Shown piece after piece: positions 43,485 to 51,387 of a stretch of 64,000 nt of DNA (positions within the stretch are counted from its first letter, which is position 1; each line of letters opens with the position of its first letter). The position numbers were made by a program, and so were the translations under genes. The notes below the pieces were generated by a model. The model saw nothing but the letters and a program-made list of their open reading frames with translations. It was not told where the DNA came from and ran no database searches. Origin of the DNA: Caryophanales bacterium. GTDB lineage: Bacteria > Bacillota > Bacilli > Exiguobacteriales > Exiguobacteriaceae. The stretch covers positions 62,001 to 126,000 of the forward strand of contig CABJAC010000004.1 of NCBI GenBank assembly GCA_902363455.1. The letters are read 5' to 3'.

Positions 43485-44197
43485 GCCAACTGAAAAAAAC
43501 ACCGAAGATTCCCGTACTCGAAATCTTTGGTCCAACTTTTCAAGGAGAAGGACGATCAATTGGTCAAAAAACGATGTTTGTCCGGACCGGTGGCTGTGAT
43601 TACTCTTGTGCTTGGTGTGACTCAGCCTTTACTTGGGATGGATCAGAGAAACCGGATTTGATGACAGCAGAAGACATCGTCACGCAGCTTGATGCCCTTG
43701 GTTCCTACGGTCATGTGACGATTTCCGGTGGTAATCCGTTACTGCACGCGTCCATCGGGACACTTGTTGATATCTTGAAGAGTCGTGGTATTACGATGTC
43801 GGTCGAAACACAAGGTTCCTACTGGCAAAACTGGATCCTCGACATTGAAGACGTCACGATCAGTCCAAAACCACCGTCGAGCGGTATGACTGTTGACTAT
43901 GACCGTCTCGATGTATTTTTCAAACGGTTACCGGAGCAGCAACGGGCTGTCAAAATCGTTATTTTTGATGAAGCGGATCTCGATTTTGCCGCTACCATCT
44001 CCGATCGTTATGCCCTGAAAACCCTTTATTTATCACTCGGTAATCCTGATCCTGCGGAAGAAGGCACAATTGCTCCGCGGATGTTATCTGATTTAAAAAC
44101 TTTATGGGAACGTGTCGCAGGTGATGCACGATTTAATCACGCACGGGTTCTTCCACAACTACATGCCCTCGTTTTCGCGAACGATCGCGGCGTCTAA
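43481..44197 (+). CDS. queE: 7-carboxy-7-deazaguanine synthase (radical SAM)
   Basis: A 238-residue radical SAM enzyme. CDYSCAWC is the CxxxCxxC iron-sulfur motif, preceded by [20 protein letters not shown], and ISGGNPLLH is the GGE-like SAM element. It contracts the pterin ring to carboxy-deazaguanine. ATGA overlap with queD. Confidence 0.95.
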   Translation: MSQLKKTPKIPVLEIFGPTFQGEGRSIGQKTMFVRTGGCDYSCAWCDSAFTWDGSEKPDLMTAEDIVTQLDALGSYGHVTISGGNPLLHASIGTLVDILKSRGITMSVETQGSYWQNWILDIEDVTISPKPPSSGMTVDYDRLDVFFKRLPEQQRAVKIVIFDEADLDFAATISDRYALKTLYLSLGNPDPAEEGTIAPRMLSDLKTLWERVAGDARFNHARVLPQLHALVFANDRGV

Positions 44198-44208
44198 GGA
44201 GAGTAATT

Positions 44209-44697
44209 ATGCGTCCAGAAGATTTAAACGATTTATCCTTACTTGGTCAAAAATCCGTCCCTTATATTTTTGAATACCAACCGGAAGTGCTTGAAGCCTT
44301 CCCAAACCGTCATCCGGAAAACGATTATTTCGTTAAATTCAACGCACCGGAATTCACAAGCCTTTGCCCGATCACGAATCAACCGGATTTTGCGACCATC
44401 TATATTTCTTATATTCCAGATGAGAAATTAGTCGAATCAAAATCACTAAAACTTTATCTGTTCAGCTTCCGGAACCACGGCGACTTCCATGAGAACTGTA
44501 TCAATGTCATCGGGAAAGATCTCGTCAAACTGATGGAACCCCGTTACCTCGAAGTCTGGGGAAAATTCACGCCACGCGGCGGGATTTCGATTGATCCTTA
44601 CTACAACTACGGTAAACCGGGTACGAAATATGAACAGATGGCCGAACACCGTCTCTTTAATCATGATTTATATCCTGAAACGATCGACAATCGCTAA
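44209..44697 (+). CDS. queF: preQ0 reductase (NADPH-dependent)
   Basis: A 162-residue tunnelling-fold reductase of the short (YkvM) type. C53 in [10 protein letters not shown] forms the thioimide with preQ0 and D60 is the acid; [20 protein letters not shown] ([15 protein letters not shown]) is the NADPH/QueF signature. It yields preQ1, the riboswitch ligand, closing the feedback loop. Last gene of the operon, followed by a terminator. Confidence 0.96.
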   Translation: MRPEDLNDLSLLGQKSVPYIFEYQPEVLEAFPNRHPENDYFVKFNAPEFTSLCPITNQPDFATIYISYIPDEKLVESKSLKLYLFSFRNHGDFHENCINVIGKDLVKLMEPRYLEVWGKFTPRGGISIDPYYNYGKPGTKYEQMAEHRLFNHDLYPETIDNR

Positions 44698-44703
44698 GAC
44701 TCG

Positions 44704-44741
44704 AAAAATCCTCCATTGCCTTAGGCAGTGGAGGATTTTTT
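44704..44741. terminator. Bidirectional terminator after queF
   Basis: Stem AAAAATCCTCCATTGCC / GGCAGTGGAGGATTTTT with one mismatch and a TTA loop. Confidence 0.88.
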
Positions 44742-44749
44742 TAACGCGA

Positions 44750-45034
44750 TCAACTGGACGGTAAATCAATGATTTTTGCCCCTTCTTCGTGAAGCCGGAT
44801 GATTTGAGCAGGCCAAATATGCCGCACTAAATGTTCGTATGGGACGTTAAGCGCTTTTGCCAAACGTTCAATCATCGAAAATGACGGATGTGCGATACTC
44901 TGCTCAATCCGTTCCATCATTTCGGGTGTCGTCTCTGTCAGTTCAGCCAATTGCTCTTGATTGATTTCTTGCCGTTCACGTAATGTACGAATCCGCTCTC
45001 CATAATTTTCGAGAGGACTTATCGTTTCGCTCAT
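44750..45034 (-). CDS. Small XRE-type helix-turn-helix protein
   Basis: A 94-residue protein with a Cro/C1-type HTH: YGERIRTLRERQEINQEQLAEL, then MMERIEQSIAHPSFSMIERLAKALNVP. The conserved pattern is of DNA-binding transcription factors. I start at the ATG after AAAGGAGA. It lies divergent from the EIICB gene, but nothing shows that it controls it. Confidence 0.85.
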   Translation of the reverse strand: MSETISPLENYGERIRTLRERQEINQEQLAELTETTPEMMERIEQSIAHPSFSMIERLAKALNVPYEHLVRHIWPAQIIRLHEEGAKIIDLPSS

Positions 45035-45191
45035 GATGTAATCTCCTTTTCTAAGCACATGACTCTCTACCTTTAATCCTGTTAATTTATTCCCGAATTT
45101 CACTTTTCAACACTTCTTCTCTTCATACTATTTACTAACTAAAATATAATTTCAAAAAAATCATAAAAAAGAACTGGCTTTTTAAAAAGTT

Positions 45192-45236
45192 ATCGCTTAC
45201 AATTTTAAGTGCAAGCGGTTGCATTAATCGCTTACA
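45192..45236 (+). promoter_or_regulatory. LacI/CcpA-type operator cluster upstream of EIICB gene
   Basis: A LacI-family palindrome GCAAGCGGTTGC sits inside a cre-like GTGCAAGCGGTTGCAT (45209-45224, 14 of 16 to consensus). Two direct copies of ATCGCTTACA (45192-45201 and 45227-45236), each resembling a right half of a cre site, flank it. The second overlaps the -35. Probable control by CcpA and a MalR-like regulator. Confidence 0.55.
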
Positions 45237-45260
45237 TTATTTGCACTGATTACATATAAA
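45232..45260 (+). promoter_or_regulatory. Promoter of EIICB gene
   Basis: -35 TTACAT (45232-45237), 17-bp spacer, -10 TATAAA (45255-45260). Confidence 0.55.
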
Positions 45261-45285
45261 AAGATAGATTGAGGAGTGAAGACAC

Positions 45286-46941
45286 ATGAAAAACAAGATT
45301 TCATTCGATTTCTGGCAAAAGCTAGGAAAAGCATTAATGGTAGTCATTGCAGTTATGCCTGCTGCCGGTATTATGATCTCAATCGGGAAGCTGATCGGGA
45401 TGTACGGCGGCGACCTTGCATTGATGCAAACGATTGCAAGAATCGTCGAGGACTTAGGATGGGCTATTATTACCAACCTTCATGTCCTGTTCGCGGTGGC
45501 CATTGGTGGATCGTGGGCTAAAGAACGCGCAGGCGGTGCATTCGCAGCCTTGCTTGCCTTTATTTTAGTCAACCGGGTCACAGGCGCCATCTTCGGTGTC
45601 AACTCGACGATGCTTGCAGATCCAAAAGCAACGGTTACTTCGTTACTTGGTTCTGATCTGATCGTAAAAGATTATTTCACATCTGTTTTAGGTGCTCCTG
45701 CGTTAAATATGGGTGTGTTCGTCGGGATTATTTCCGGTTTCCTTGGCGCCGTACTCTTCAATAAATTTTATAACTTCAGCAAACTGCCGGATGCGCTTGC
45801 GTTCTTTAACGGAAAACGGTTTGTTCCGTTCGTCGTCATCGGCGGATCCGTCATCGCTGCGTTCGTCTTATCACTCGTTTGGCCGTTCGTTCAAGGACTG
45901 CTCAATGATTTTGGACGTTGGATTGCAACTTCACGTGATACGGCACCAATTCTTGCTCCGTTCGTTTACGGAACACTCGAGCGTCTCCTTTTACCGTTTG
46001 GTCTTCACCATATGTTGACTGTTCCGATGAACTATACGGAACTCGGTGGAACATATAAGATTTTAACGGGTGCTGCCCAAGGTTCAACCGTTGCAGGTCA
46101 AGATCCGTTATGGTTGGCTTGGATCACCGATCTCGTCAACCTGAAACAAGCCGGTAATACACAAGGGTACAATGATTTAATCAACAGCGTCGTTCCGGCA
46201 CGTTTCAAAGAGGGACAAGTCGTCACATCACTGGCTTCTTTAATCGGTGTCGCCGTTGCGATGTATATGTCGGTTGACGAAGATAAAAAGAAAGCTTACA
46301 AACCTGTCTTCTTGTCTGCCGGTCTCGCTGTCTTCTTGACAGGTGTCACAGAGCCGATCGAATTCATGTTCATGTTCATCGCACCGGTACTTTACGTCGT
46401 CTATGCTGTCTTGACGGGTGTTGCCTTTGCTTTGGCTGACGTCATGCATCTCCGGATTCATGCGTTCGGGGCCATCGAGTTATTGACGCGTATTCCACTG
46501 ATTGCCAAAGCAGGACTTCTCGGTGACTTGATTCGTTTCATCGGCGTCTGCATCTTCTTCTTCTTCTTGAACTTCTTTACGTTCCGTTTCGTTATTAAAA
46601 AGTTCAACTATGCTACACCAGGTCGGAACGGAAACTACCTCGATGACGTAGTGGTAGCTGACGGTGCCGCAGCGACTTCAGAAGCCGCTGCAACAACCGA
46701 TCAGTCACAAGCTTCAAAAATCATCGGTCTGCTTGGTGGTCCGGCGAACATTGAGGAAGTCGATGCCTGCATGACGCGTTTACGTGTCACCGTCAAAGAT
46801 CCATCCCTTGTCGCGCCTGAATCCGATTGGAAGTCAAACGGCGCACTTGGTCTTATCCTAAAAAATAATGGCGTGCAAGCCATTTACGGTCCAAAAGCGG
46901 ATGTCCTGAAATCGGATATCCAAGATCGAATCGGCGCATAA
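45286..46941 (+). CDS. PTS EIICB, maltose/glucose-type sugar transporter
   Basis: A 551-residue permease. The EIIC domain (about 1-430, ten membrane segments) has FGLHHMLTVPMNYTELGG near 243-260 and GVTEPIEFMFMFIAPVLY near 345-362, as in the glucose/maltose family. A linker rich in Ala/Thr is followed by EIIB with phospho-acceptor C495 in DACMTRLRV. No EIIA domain. The pattern is closest to MalP/MalX-type alpha-glucoside permeases; the sugar is not certain. Confidence 0.85.
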   Translation: MKNKISFDFWQKLGKALMVVIAVMPAAGIMISIGKLIGMYGGDLALMQTIARIVEDLGWAIITNLHVLFAVAIGGSWAKERAGGAFAALLAFILVNRVTGAIFGVNSTMLADPKATVTSLLGSDLIVKDYFTSVLGAPALNMGVFVGIISGFLGAVLFNKFYNFSKLPDALAFFNGKRFVPFVVIGGSVIAAFVLSLVWPFVQGLLNDFGRWIATSRDTAPILAPFVYGTLERLLLPFGLHHMLTVPMNYTELGGTYKILTGAAQGSTVAGQDPLWLAWITDLVNLKQAGNTQGYNDLINSVVPARFKEGQVVTSLASLIGVAVAMYMSVDEDKKKAYKPVFLSAGLAVFLTGVTEPIEFMFMFIAPVLYVVYAVLTGVAFALADVMHLRIHAFGAIELLTRIPLIAKAGLLGDLIRFIGVCIFFFFLNFFTFRFVIKKFNYATPGRNGNYLDDVVVADGAAATSEAAATTDQSQASKIIGLLGGPANIEEVDACMTRLRVTVKDPSLVAPESDWKSNGALGLILKNNGVQAIYGPKADVLKSDIQDRIGA

Positions 46942-46966
46942 ACCAAATGGATTAGGGTAAATAAGA

Positions 46967-47003
46967 AAAGGTGAAGCTCATGATGAGTTTCACCTTTCTT
47001 TAT
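46967..47003 (+). terminator. Terminator or attenuator between EIICB and EEP genes
   Basis: Stem AAAGGTGAA / TTCACCTTT with a loop of about 12 bases, then CTTTATTG. The following gene begins 20 bp later with a strong ribosome binding site, so readthrough is possible. Confidence 0.65.
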
Positions 47004-47025
47004 TGAAAATCAGGAGGAACAGCAG

Positions 47026-47829
47026 ATGCGACTACTTACGTTAAATTGCCACTCATGGCAGGAAGAACAACAACTTGCTAAATTAAATCAAATCGTCACG
47101 CACATCATCCAGCAGGATTATGATGTGATCGCTTTACAGGAAGTGAGTCAGCTGATGGATACACCAATCCTCTATGACAATGTCCGTGAAGATAATTTTG
47201 TCTACTTGATTCAACAAGAATTACGCAAACAAGGTCTCGACTATTCGTTCGTTTGGGATTTTTCGCATATCGGGTATGATGCCTACGAAGAAGGTCTTGC
47301 CCTCTTGACCAAACACCCGATCATCAAATCTGATTCCTATTACATCAGCCGGAGTCAGGATACGATGGACTGGAAATCCCGGAAAATCGTCCGGGCGACG
47401 ATTGATGTCAATGGAACACACATCACGTTCAACTCCTGTCATCTCGGATGGTGGGAAGATGCGGAGGAACCGTTCAGTGAACAGTTTAATCATTTGATTG
47501 CACGGATGGATCCCCTCGAATGGACACTGTTCCTCGGCGACTTCAACAATGATGCCTTAGAACGCGGGACCGGTTATGACTACATGGTGCAACGCGGACT
47601 GCACGATGTCTTTTTGCTGGCACAGGAAACCGTCGGTGTCGAGACGGTCGAAGGAAAAATTGATGGTTGGGAAGAAAATCAACACGGCTTGCGGCTCGAC
47701 CTTGTCTTATCGAACCGAAAAATTGATGTCGATCGTGTTGGTGTCGTGTTTGACGGTGTCTTGGCACCGGTAGTCTCCGATCACTTTGGTGTCGAGGTGG
47801 ATATTTCCATTCAAAAAGAACCGATTTAA
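47026..47829 (+). CDS. Endonuclease/exonuclease/phosphatase (EEP) superfamily protein
   Basis: A 267-residue EEP hydrolase. LNCHSWQ at the start, VIALQEVSQ (metal-binding E), FNSCHLGWW, LGDFNNDALE (catalytic D and N) and SDHFGVEV (catalytic DH) are all present. It probably acts on a phosphodiester or phosphate ester. It directly follows a PTS permease gene and similar pairs are known to me in lactic acid bacteria, so a sugar-phosphate or nucleotide substrate is conceivable. Start after AGGAGGAA. Confidence 0.8.
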   Translation: MRLLTLNCHSWQEEQQLAKLNQIVTHIIQQDYDVIALQEVSQLMDTPILYDNVREDNFVYLIQQELRKQGLDYSFVWDFSHIGYDAYEEGLALLTKHPIIKSDSYYISRSQDTMDWKSRKIVRATIDVNGTHITFNSCHLGWWEDAEEPFSEQFNHLIARMDPLEWTLFLGDFNNDALERGTGYDYMVQRGLHDVFLLAQETVGVETVEGKIDGWEENQHGLRLDLVLSNRKIDVDRVGVVFDGVLAPVVSDHFGVEVDISIQKEPI

Positions 47830-47832
47830 CTG

Positions 47833-47861
47833 TTGACAACGCTTTCTTTTCTCATTATGAT
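47833..47861 (+). promoter_or_regulatory. Promoter of sac operon with overlapping cre-like site
   Basis: -35 TTGACA (47833-47838), 17-bp spacer, -10 TATGAT (47856-47861). TTGACAACGCTTTCTT (47833-47848) matches the cre consensus at 14 of 16 positions and covers the -35. Confidence 0.75.
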
Positions 47862-47883
47862 GAGGGCAACAAGTAAATAGTGC

Positions 47884-47911
47884 GGATTGTGACAGTACGG
47901 CTGGCAAGACC
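47884..47911 (+). promoter_or_regulatory. RAT (ribonucleic antiterminator) site
   Basis: GGATTGTGACAGT...GGCAAGACC agrees with the SacT/SacY/LicT RAT consensus (GGATTGTTACTG...GGCAAAACC). Its 3' end is also the first arm of the terminator, so protein binding would block terminator formation. Confidence 0.85.
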
Positions 47912-47959
47912 GATTCAACACCTCGTTCGTGAAGGTGTTGTTCGGTCTTGCCTTTTTTT
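47903..47959 (+). terminator. Conditional terminator in sacP leader
   Basis: Arms GGCAAGACCGA (47903-47913) and TCGGTCTTGCC, with an inner AACACCT/AGGTGTT stem, then seven T residues. It overlaps the RAT by 9 bases: the classic BglG-type antitermination arrangement. Confidence 0.88.
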
Positions 47960-48004
47960 GTGGCCTGTTGCCATCGCACGCCTTTCCTAAAGGAGGAACT
48001 CAAC

Positions 48005-49417
48005 ATGGATTACAAGCAAACTGCAGCACGTGTCCTTGAACTGGTTGGTGGTCGAGAAAACATCATCACAGCCGCCCATTGTGCGACGCGCCTGCGTCTC
48101 GTTTTACACGATGAGTCCAAAGTCGATCAAGCGGCACTCGAAGATTTGGATGGTGTCAGCGGGGCATTCTCCAGTTCTGGTCAGTACCAAATTATCTTCG
48201 GAACGGGAACGGTTAATAAAGTTTTTGCTGAATTTGCACCACTCGCTGGTGTGAAGCTCGACGGAGAAGAACCGCTTGATGTAAAAAAAGCAGCTTCTCA
48301 AAAACTGAATCCATTTGCCCGTCTCGCACGTTCCCTGTCCAACGTGTTCGTTCCGCTGATCCCGGCAATCGTTGCAGCCGGTTTGTTGATGGGACTGCTC
48401 GGTATGATCAAAGCGTTCGGTTGGGTCAGCGGTGATTCGGCAATCGTTCAATTGCTGGATATGTTCTCGTCTTCTGCCTTCATCATCTTACCGATCTTGA
48501 TCGGTTTCTCAGCAGCACGCGAGTTCGGCGCCAATCCGTACCTCGGTGCCGTCATCGGTGGAATCATGACGCACCCGTCGTTGCTGAACCCGTGGACACT
48601 CGGAAACAGTGAACCGGAAGTGATGAACTTCCTTGGGATGAACATTGAATTGATCGGATATCAAGGAACGGTCTTCCCTGTTCTCCTGACAGTTTGGGTC
48701 ATGGCCAAAATTGAACAACAAGTGCGCAAACGGACACCGGAAACACTGGATCTGCTCGTCACACCATTCGTCACGATTCTTGTGACAGGTTTTCTTGCCC
48801 TCATCGTCATCGGTCCAATCGGAACGTTGCTCGGAAAAGGGATTTCATTCATTCTTGTCTTCTTCTACGAACAGTTCTCCGTCGTTGCCGGACTATTGTT
48901 TGGTGGTCTGTACTCAACAATCGTCATTACGGGGATGCACCACAGCTTCCATGCGATTGAAGCCGGTTTGCTGGCAGATAAGAGTATCGGTAAAAACTTC
49001 CTCCTCCCGATCTGGTCGATGGCCAACGTCGCGCAAGGTGGAGCCGGACTTGCCGTTTACTTCATGACGAAAAACGTTAAACTGAAAGCACTGGCGCTCC
49101 CTTCTGCGTTTTCTGCTTTCCTCGGTATCACAGAACCCGTCATCTACGGTGTGAACCTGCGACTCGGTAAACCATTTATCGGCGGCGCCATCGGTGGTGC
49201 CATCGGCGGTGGCTATGTCGTCTTGACACAAGTCGCAGCAAACGCCTATGGATTGACCGGCATTCCGATGATCGCAATCGTCGCTCCGCTCGGTGCCTCG
49301 AACTTGATCAACTATCTGGTTGGTTTTGCGATTGCCGTAGCAACTGCTTTCGTCGCCACTGTCATCCTGATGCGTCTTGACGCACGGAAACAAAAACAGA
49401 CAGATTTGGCTGCTTAA
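48005..49417 (+). CDS. sacP: PTS EIIBC, sucrose-type
   Basis: A 470-residue permease. The N-terminal EIIB has phospho-acceptor C26 in AAHCATRLRLVL; the EIIC domain (about 105-465) contains FVPLIPAIVAAGLLMG and GVNLRLGKPFIGGAIGGAIGG. Length and order (B then C, no A) match SacP/ScrA. It phosphorylates and imports sucrose or a related disaccharide. RAT control and the downstream SacT-like and fructokinase genes support sucrose. Start after AAAGGAGGA. Confidence 0.88.
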   Translation: MDYKQTAARVLELVGGRENIITAAHCATRLRLVLHDESKVDQAALEDLDGVSGAFSSSGQYQIIFGTGTVNKVFAEFAPLAGVKLDGEEPLDVKKAASQKLNPFARLARSLSNVFVPLIPAIVAAGLLMGLLGMIKAFGWVSGDSAIVQLLDMFSSSAFIILPILIGFSAAREFGANPYLGAVIGGIMTHPSLLNPWTLGNSEPEVMNFLGMNIELIGYQGTVFPVLLTVWVMAKIEQQVRKRTPETLDLLVTPFVTILVTGFLALIVIGPIGTLLGKGISFILVFFYEQFSVVAGLLFGGLYSTIVITGMHHSFHAIEAGLLADKSIGKNFLLPIWSMANVAQGGAGLAVYFMTKNVKLKALALPSAFSAFLGITEPVIYGVNLRLGKPFIGGAIGGAIGGGYVVLTQVAANAYGLTGIPMIAIVAPLGASNLINYLVGFAIAVATAFVATVILMRLDARKQKQTDLAA

Positions 49418-49425
49418 CTAAACGA

Positions 49426-49457
49426 TGCGACCCCTTGAGAATCCTCTTCGGGTCGCA
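49426..49457 (+). terminator. Terminator between sacP and sacT
   Basis: Stem TGCGACCC / GGGTCGCA with a loop of 16 bases, then TTTGTCAGTTTT. A TATAAT at 49491-49496 may give sacT its own promoter. Confidence 0.6.
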
Positions 49458-49519
49458 TTTGTCAGTTTTCTTAGTTGACGGATTAGCCGTATAATATAAA
49501 TAGAAAGGAGGTAGTCAGA

Positions 49520-50377
49520 CTGATCATCTATAAGGTACTCAACAACAATGCGATTGTTACAAAAGAAAACGGTCAAGAACGAATCATCATGGGACCAGGC
49601 ATTGCTTTCGGTAAAAAAAAGAAGGATCCCGTTGATCCGTCCAAAATCGAAAAAATGTTTATTCCGTCTTTTGAAAATGCAGAACAGTTCAAGGAAATCT
49701 TGACGACGACACCACTTGATATCATCGACTTGTCGGAGCAGATCATTTCCTACGCAGAAGGAGAACTGAAAACACCTTTTCATGACTACATTCACGTCAG
49801 TCTGACTGATCACCTCGCCCACGCCGTCCGGCTCGCCCGGGAAGAATTGGTCGTTCACAATCGATTGGCGGAAGAAATCCGATTGCTCTATACCGCAGAG
49901 TATCAGATCGGAGAATGGTCCGTAGCCCACATCGAAAAGAAATTGGCTGTTTCTTTACCGAAAGAGGAGGCTGCGAACATCGCACTCCACTTGTACAATG
50001 CCCGTCAGCAGCATCCGAATATGGCCACAGCCCTGCAAACGGCTACTTTATTAAATGAATTACGTGAACAAATCGAAGCCTTTTTTGGACAGACGATTGA
50101 AACAACATCAATGACTTATTATCGATTCTTCACTCATATGAAACTGGTTTTGGCCCGGATTGAACAGGGACAAACGTTACACGATATGGACGATGTGATC
50201 TTGTCTGCCGTCCAAACGCGTTATACCGACGCCTTCCGTTGTGCCGAAAACATGGCGGCTTGGCTCGAACAGGAATTACAGACGACGGTCCCGATTTCGG
50301 AAGTCGGCTATATGGCCCTTCACGTTGAACGAATTCGTCCTGATTTTGAAAGGAGCAAATCGTATGAGAATTTATAG
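49520..50377 (+). CDS. sacT: BglG/SacT-family antiterminator, probable CTG start
   Basis: A 285-residue RNA-binding antiterminator: CAT domain (about 1-55, IYKVLNNNAIVTKENGQE), then PRD1 and PRD2 with their conserved histidines (DYIHVSLTDHLAHAVR, YMALHVERI). The conserved CAT start KVLNNN lies upstream of the first ATG (49589). No ATG, GTG or TTG precedes it in frame. AAAGGAGG ends 8 bases before a CTG at 49520, so translation probably begins at CTG. It should bind the RAT before sacP when sugar is present. Confidence 0.85.
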   Translation: MIIYKVLNNNAIVTKENGQERIIMGPGIAFGKKKKDPVDPSKIEKMFIPSFENAEQFKEILTTTPLDIIDLSEQIISYAEGELKTPFHDYIHVSLTDHLAHAVRLAREELVVHNRLAEEIRLLYTAEYQIGEWSVAHIEKKLAVSLPKEEAANIALHLYNARQQHPNMATALQTATLLNELREQIEAFFGQTIETTSMTYYRFFTHMKLVLARIEQGQTLHDMDDVILSAVQTRYTDAFRCAENMAAWLEQELQTTVPISEVGYMALHVERIRPDFERSKSYENL

Positions 50378-51299
50378 TCTTGGGGAAGCGTTAATTGATC
50401 TGATTCCACTGGATACAGACAACCTGACTTTTCAAAAAAATCCGGGCGGTGCCCCGGCAAACGTTGCGGTTGGTTTAGCGCGACTCGGTGCAGACAGTTA
50501 CTTTTTAGGTTCTGTCGGTGATGATTCGATGGGCCATTTCCTTAAAGATACGTTGCATCATTATGGCGTTAAAACAGATCATATCGTCTTGGATTCCGAG
50601 CATAAAACCGGTCTTGTTCTCGTCACGAACTCGGCCGATGGTGAACGGTCGTTTGAATTCATCAACAGTTACCGCGCCGATATGAGTTTTCATGAAAAAG
50701 ACATTCCCACCTCACTCGCAGATGCCGATCTGTTGCATATCGGATCGATTTCATTGATTTCCGGGGACTCGGTCGAGGCGACGCGTCGCGCCATCGAGAT
50801 TGCGAAAGAACATGCTGTGCCGATTTCCTATGATCCGAACTTACGCGAATCTTTGTGGTCTGACTTAGAGGCAGCCCGTTCAACGATTCGTTCTGTTTTA
50901 CCGGATGCGCAGATCGTTAAGCTGGCCGAAGAAGAGCTGACCTTTTTGACGGGACAAACGAATCTCGACGAAGGAGCGGCCGAACTGTTGGCCGAATATC
51001 CGATTCGCTTGCTCGCTGTGACACGCGGGGCTGAAGGTTCTCTTCTTTACTCGGACCGCTCCATGGCAGAAATCAATGCGATTTCCGTCGATGCCATCGA
51101 TACGACAGGAGCCGGAGACGCATTTATGTCAGGACTTCTGCATCAGTGTGCCATCCGCTCGTTTTCGTTTGACTGGGGTGAAGAAGAATTACGGGACATC
51201 GGTCGGTTCGCCGCGATTTCCGGAGGATTGGCGGCATCCGTCAAAGGTGCCATGGCTGCCTTGCCGACGCTTGACGAAGTGTCACGACGATTAAATTAA
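50364..51299 (+). CDS. scrK: PfkB-family fructokinase
   Basis: A 311-residue ribokinase-type kinase. GEALIDLIP at the start, NPGGAPANVAVGLARLG near 27-43 (PfkB signature 1) and DTTGAGDAFMSGLL near 245-258 (signature 2 with catalytic D) are clear. It would phosphorylate the fructose freed from sucrose-6-phosphate. It overlaps sacT by 14 bases and follows AAAGGAGC. A sucrose-6-phosphate hydrolase gene is missing from the cluster. Confidence 0.88.
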   Translation: MRIYSLGEALIDLIPLDTDNLTFQKNPGGAPANVAVGLARLGADSYFLGSVGDDSMGHFLKDTLHHYGVKTDHIVLDSEHKTGLVLVTNSADGERSFEFINSYRADMSFHEKDIPTSLADADLLHIGSISLISGDSVEATRRAIEIAKEHAVPISYDPNLRESLWSDLEAARSTIRSVLPDAQIVKLAEEELTFLTGQTNLDEGAAELLAEYPIRLLAVTRGAEGSLLYSDRSMAEINAISVDAIDTTGAGDAFMSGLLHQCAIRSFSFDWGEEELRDIGRFAAISGGLAASVKGAMAALPTLDEVSRRLN

Positions 51300-51334
51300 C
51301 CCTGGTGACACAGGCAACTTTCCCACATCACACA

Positions 51335-51369
51335 ACAAGGATGGCAGAATTATAATCTGCCACCCTTGT
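51335..51369. terminator. Bidirectional terminator; hairpin copy B of dispersed palindrome
   Basis: ACAAGGATGGCAGA / TCTGCCACCCTTGT, a 14-bp stem with one mismatch and an AT loop, between convergent scrK and the hydrolase gene. The core is shared with 4056-4084. Confidence 0.7.
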
Positions 51370-51387
51370 TTGTATTGCTTCACTTTT

